Of a stretch of 34,162 nt of DNA, positions 31,543-34,162 are shown piece by piece. Origin of the DNA: Gemmobacter sp964439015 (GTDB taxonomy: Bacteria > Pseudomonadota > Alphaproteobacteria > Rhodobacterales > Rhodobacteraceae); assembly GCA_964439015.1 (NCBI GenBank), contig CAYTMV010000023.1, positions 1-34,162 on the forward strand, written 5' to 3'. Position numbers and translations under genes: made by a program. The notes beneath the pieces are model-generated. The model was not told where the DNA came from. It made no database searches and saw nothing but the letters and a program-made list of their open reading frames with translations. Every line of letters begins with the position of its first letter. Positions within the stretch are counted from its first letter, which is position 1.

Positions 31543-31974
31543 TCAGCTCAGGCCGATCTCGGCCAGGGCGCGCGCCAGCTCTGGCGGCAGGGTGTCGTCG
31601 GCGGCGCGGGCCGAGCCCAGATCGGGCGGGGCGTCAGCCGGGGCCAGATAGCGCCAGCCCTGAAACGGGCGGCGCAGCGCGGGGCTGGTGCGGATGATCT
31701 CGGGGTCCAGATGCAACGCGCAACGGGTAACTCCATCGCTGCCTTGGACGGGTTCGAGGTCAAGCACCCTCTGACGGGCCAGGATCTGCCCCTTGATGAC
31801 CCAGTAAAGCGAGCCGCCGCCCAGCACCTCGGCCTCGCGCTTGGGCCACATGCGGGTGACATGAATGGCGCGCCCCTTGGGCCAGAGATGGGCATTCTGC
31901 GCCTGCCACGCGGCCAGATCCTCGACCGACTCGGCCCCGACGCAAAGTTTCAGGATATGGGTGATCTCCGGCAT
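31543..31974 (-). CDS. DUF1489 family protein
   Basis: 143 residues from ATG 31974 (MPEITHILKLCVGAESVEDL); the longer upstream frame reads as shadow sequence. The features I associate with DUF1489 of alphaproteobacteria are HILKLCVG-xx-SVEDLAAWQ, THVTRMWPKR-like spacing (HVTRMWPKREAEVLGGGSLYWVIKG), and RRPFQGWRYL near residue 110. There is no signal peptide or membrane segment, and the function is unknown. The gene stands alone between slyX and the ribonucleotide reductase gene. Confidence 0.8.
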   Translation of the reverse strand: MPEITHILKLCVGAESVEDLAAWQAQNAHLWPKGRAIHVTRMWPKREAEVLGGGSLYWVIKGQILARQRVLDLEPVQGSDGVTRCALHLDPEIIRTSPALRRPFQGWRYLAPADAPPDLGSARAADDTLPPELARALAEIGLS

Positions 31975-32027
31975 GGCAGCCTCCGTTCGGGCGCAATCTA
32001 GCGTGACTGACGGCGGTGGCAAGCGCG

Positions 32028-32056
32028 TTGACCCTCTTGCCGGCGGGGCGTATCTT
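32028..32056 (+). promoter_or_regulatory. Sigma-70-type promoter of the ribonucleotide reductase gene
   Basis: TTGACC (32028-32033), exactly 17 bases, TATCTT (32051-32056), 40 bases ahead of the ATG. The 122-bp gap shows no B12-riboswitch-like element. Confidence 0.6.
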
Positions 32057-32096
32057 GGATAGCTGGCCCATACCACCTACAAAATCGAGGAAGCCG

Positions 32097-34162
32097 ATGT
32101 CGCGTTTTGCCGCCCCCATCGCCGAGTCCATCTGGGACATGAAATACCGGTTGAAGGAGGCGGATGGCACGCCGATTGACGGCACGGTCGAAGACACGTG
32201 GCGCCGCATCGCGCGGTCGTTGGCCGAGGTGGAGGCTGATCCCGCGCATTGGGAAGAAAAGTTCTATCACGCGCTGGAGGATTTCAAGTTTCTGCCCGCC
32301 GGCCGCATCACCGCAGGCGCCGGCACCGGGCGCACGGTCACGCTGTTCAACTGCTTTGTCATGGGCACCGTGCCCGACAGCATGGGCGGCATTTTCGACG
32401 CCCTGAAAGAAGCCGCGCTGACCATGCAGCAGGGCGGCGGCATCGGCTATGACTTCAGCACCATCCGCCCGCGCGGCGCCGAGGTGCGGGGCGTGGCTGC
32501 CGATGCGTCGGGGCCACTGTCGTTCATGGATGTCTGGGATGCGATGTGCCGCACGATCATGTCCGCCGGCTCGCGCCGCGGGGCGATGATGGCCACCATG
32601 CGCTGCGACCACCCGGATATCGAGAGCTTCATCGAGGCCAAGCAGGATCCGGCACGGCTGCGGATGTTCAACCTGTCTGTGCTGGTCACCGATCCGTTCA
32701 TGGCGGCGGTCAAGGCCGATGGCCCGTGGGAGTTGCTGTTCGACGGCAAGGTCTACAAGACCGTGCAGGCCCGCGATCTGTGGAACCGGATCATGCGCGC
32801 GACCTATGATTTCGCAGAGCCGGGCGTGATCTTCATCGACCGTATCAACGCGATGAACAACCTGAACTATTGCGAGACCATCGCCGCCACCAACCCCTGC
32901 GGCGAGCAGCCGCTGCCGCCCTATGGCGCCTGCCTGCTGGGCTCGGTCAACCTCGCTGCACTGGTCGAGGCGCCGTTCACCGACAAGGCCCGGATCGACC
33001 CGGCCAAGCTGGACGAGTTGGTCCGCCTGTCGGTGCGGATGATGGACAATGTGGTCGATGCCAGCCGCTTTCCGCTGCCGCAACAGGCAACCGAGGCACA
33101 GGCCAAGCGCCGCATCGGGCTGGGCGTCACCGGTCTGGCCGATGCGCTGCTGATGCTGGGGCTGCGCTATGGGGCCGATGACGCGGTGGCCCAGACCGAC
33201 GCATGGATGCGCGCCATCGCCCGCGCCTCCTACCTCGCCTCGGTCGATCTGGCGCGCGAAAAAGGCGCCTTCCCGCTGTTTGACGCCGAGCTGTTTCTGG
33301 CCTCGGGCAATATGCAGCGCATGGATGAAGACGTGCGCGCCGCCGTGCGCGCCCATGGTATCCGCAACGCGCTGCTGACCTCGATCGCGCCCACCGGCAC
33401 GATCAGCCTTTACGCGGGCAATGTCTCGTCGGGGATCGAGCCGGTCTTTGCCTATGCCTACACCCGCAAGGTGCTGCAAAAGGACGGATCGCGCACCGAG
33501 GAAGAGGTGGTTGATGCCGCCGTCCGGCTGTGGCGCGAAACGCATGGCGACGCGCCGCTGCCCGACCACTTCGTCAACGCCCAGACCCTGTCGCCCGCGG
33601 ATCACGTGCGGATGCAGGCGGCAGCGCAGCGTTGGGTGGACAGCAGCATCTCCAAGACCATCAACTGCCCCGAAGACATCAGCTTTGAAGACTTTGCCGA
33701 TGTCTATCTGCAGGCATGGGAGATGGGCTGCAAAGGCTGCACCACCTATCGGCCCAATGCCGTCACCGGTTCGGTGCTGACGGTTTCGGAAAGCAGCGAC
33801 AAGACCCCAGCCGAAGCCCCGGCCACCACGCCAGCAGATGGCGGCGAAGTGGTCTACCTGTCCGAGCCCCTGGACCGTCCGACCGCGCTGGAGGGCCACA
33901 CCTACAAGATCAAGTGGCCGGGCAGCGAACATGCGCTGTATATCACCATCAACGACATCATCATTGCCGGCCACCGCCGCCCGTTCGAGGTGTTCATCAA
34001 CTCCAAGAACATGGAGCATTATGCCTGGACGGTGGCGCTGACGCGGATGATCTCGGCGGTGTTCCGGCGTGGCGGCGACGTGTCCTTCGTGGTCGAGGAG
34101 TTGAAGGCCGTCTTCGATCCGCGCGGCGGCGCCTGGATGGAGGGGCGCTATATCCCCTCGAT
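32097..34162 (+). CDS. nrdJ: Adenosylcobalamin-dependent (class II) ribonucleotide reductase, partial at right edge
   Basis: The frame from ATG 32097 (GAGGAA 7 bases upstream) is open to the window end: 688 residues, with perhaps 450-550 missing if it has the usual alphaproteobacterial length. The enzyme reduces ribonucleotides to deoxyribonucleotides with a B12-generated thiyl radical, independent of oxygen. Visible motifs: C86 in LFNCFVMG, the first redox cysteine; QQGGGIGYDFSTIRPRG; N266-P-C268-G-E270, the radical site; PTGTISLYAGNVSSGIEP, the substrate phosphate loop; and MGCKGCTTYRPNAV. A C-terminal domain (about 585 on) begins after a Pro/Ala/Thr-rich linker. The N-terminal ATP-cone is absent, as is common in this family. 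Confidence 0.93.
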   Translation, partial: MSRFAAPIAESIWDMKYRLKEADGTPIDGTVEDTWRRIARSLAEVEADPAHWEEKFYHALEDFKFLPAGRITAGAGTGRTVTLFNCFVMGTVPDSMGGIFDALKEAALTMQQGGGIGYDFSTIRPRGAEVRGVAADASGPLSFMDVWDAMCRTIMSAGSRRGAMMATMRCDHPDIESFIEAKQDPARLRMFNLSVLVTDPFMAAVKADGPWELLFDGKVYKTVQARDLWNRIMRATYDFAEPGVIFIDRINAMNNLNYCETIAATNPCGEQPLPPYGACLLGSVNLAALVEAPFTDKARIDPAKLDELVRLSVRMMDNVVDASRFPLPQQATEAQAKRRIGLGVTGLADALLMLGLRYGADDAVAQTDAWMRAIARASYLASVDLAREKGAFPLFDAELFLASGNMQRMDEDVRAAVRAHGIRNALLTSIAPTGTISLYAGNVSSGIEPVFAYAYTRKVLQKDGSRTEEEVVDAAVRLWRETHGDAPLPDHFVNAQTLSPADHVRMQAAAQRWVDSSISKTINCPEDISFEDFADVYLQAWEMGCKGCTTYRPNAVTGSVLTVSESSDKTPAEAPATTPADGGEVVYLSEPLDRPTALEGHTYKIKWPGSEHALYITINDIIIAGHRRPFEVFINSKNMEHYAWTVALTRMISAVFRRGGDVSFVVEELKAVFDPRGGAWMEGRYIPS

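Noticed and set aside
31975..32096. Cobalamin riboswitch ahead of the B12-dependent ribonucleotide reductase
   Set aside because: The gap is only 122 bp, holds an ordinary promoter, and shows no B12-box-like sequence.
31998..34019. 673-residue minus-strand open frame
   Set aside because: It lies wholly opposite the ribonucleotide reductase gene, which has all family motifs. High GC makes long antisense frames common here.
1..34162. CRISPR arrays or insertion sequences
   Set aside because: No regularly spaced identical repeats, no transposase genes and no terminal inverted repeats were seen; the 11-bp repeats are tandem without spacers.

Overview
The window looks like an alphaproteobacterial chromosome segment of Rhodobacteraceae type (Rhodobacter/Paracoccus relatives). 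GC is high, and the gene set fits: xdhABC with a BMP-type purine transporter, the split HisZ/HisG ATP phosphoribosyltransferase, a class II (B12) ribonucleotide reductase, DUF1489, SlyX, and FNR-type regulation. This assignment is by recognition only; no database search was run.

Left third (1-11968): an accessory island. On the minus strand is a three-gene unit: an unknown 412-aa protein, a protein with an OmpR/PhoB-like C-terminal winged helix, and a sigma-70-like protein cut by the window edge. A perfect 16-bp palindrome lies ahead of the first gene. Four direct repeats with exact 11-bp period lie ahead of the sigma-like gene. Divergent to this, on the plus strand, is a compact four-gene recombinase cassette (67-aa protein, DUF2924, serine recombinase, small HTH protein) whose three junctions are all ATGA overlaps. 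It is followed by a two-gene type III-like restriction-modification system: a 981-aa methyltransferase and a 1046-aa helicase-nuclease. The island ends beside the 3' end of a tRNA-Ser(GCU) gene.

Middle (11969-24153, all minus strand): tRNA-Ser with a close-fitting promoter and terminator, an MgtC/DUF4010 membrane protein, a GH25 lysozyme-like lipoprotein, and an AhpD-like carboxymuconolactone decarboxylase family protein behind an apparent class II FNR promoter. Then comes a seven-gene purine operon, transcribed xdhA-xdhB-xdhC-ATPase-permease-permease-BMP binding protein. It links uptake of a purine or nucleoside to xanthine dehydrogenase and ends at a strong terminator.

Right third (24154-34162): dnaE (plus) converges on hisS-hisZ-hisG (minus, overlapping genes). 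slyX (plus) diverges from hisS and converges on a DUF1489 gene (minus). A B12-dependent ribonucleotide reductase gene (plus) with a good promoter runs off the right edge. hisZ is interrupted by 100 Ns flanked by two identical 55-bp copies. This is almost certainly an unmerged contig overlap, and collapsing it restores one intact reading frame.

The best candidate for an undescribed system is the three-gene minus-strand regulatory unit at 1-2873 with its two DNA sites, next to the recombinase and restriction-modification genes.
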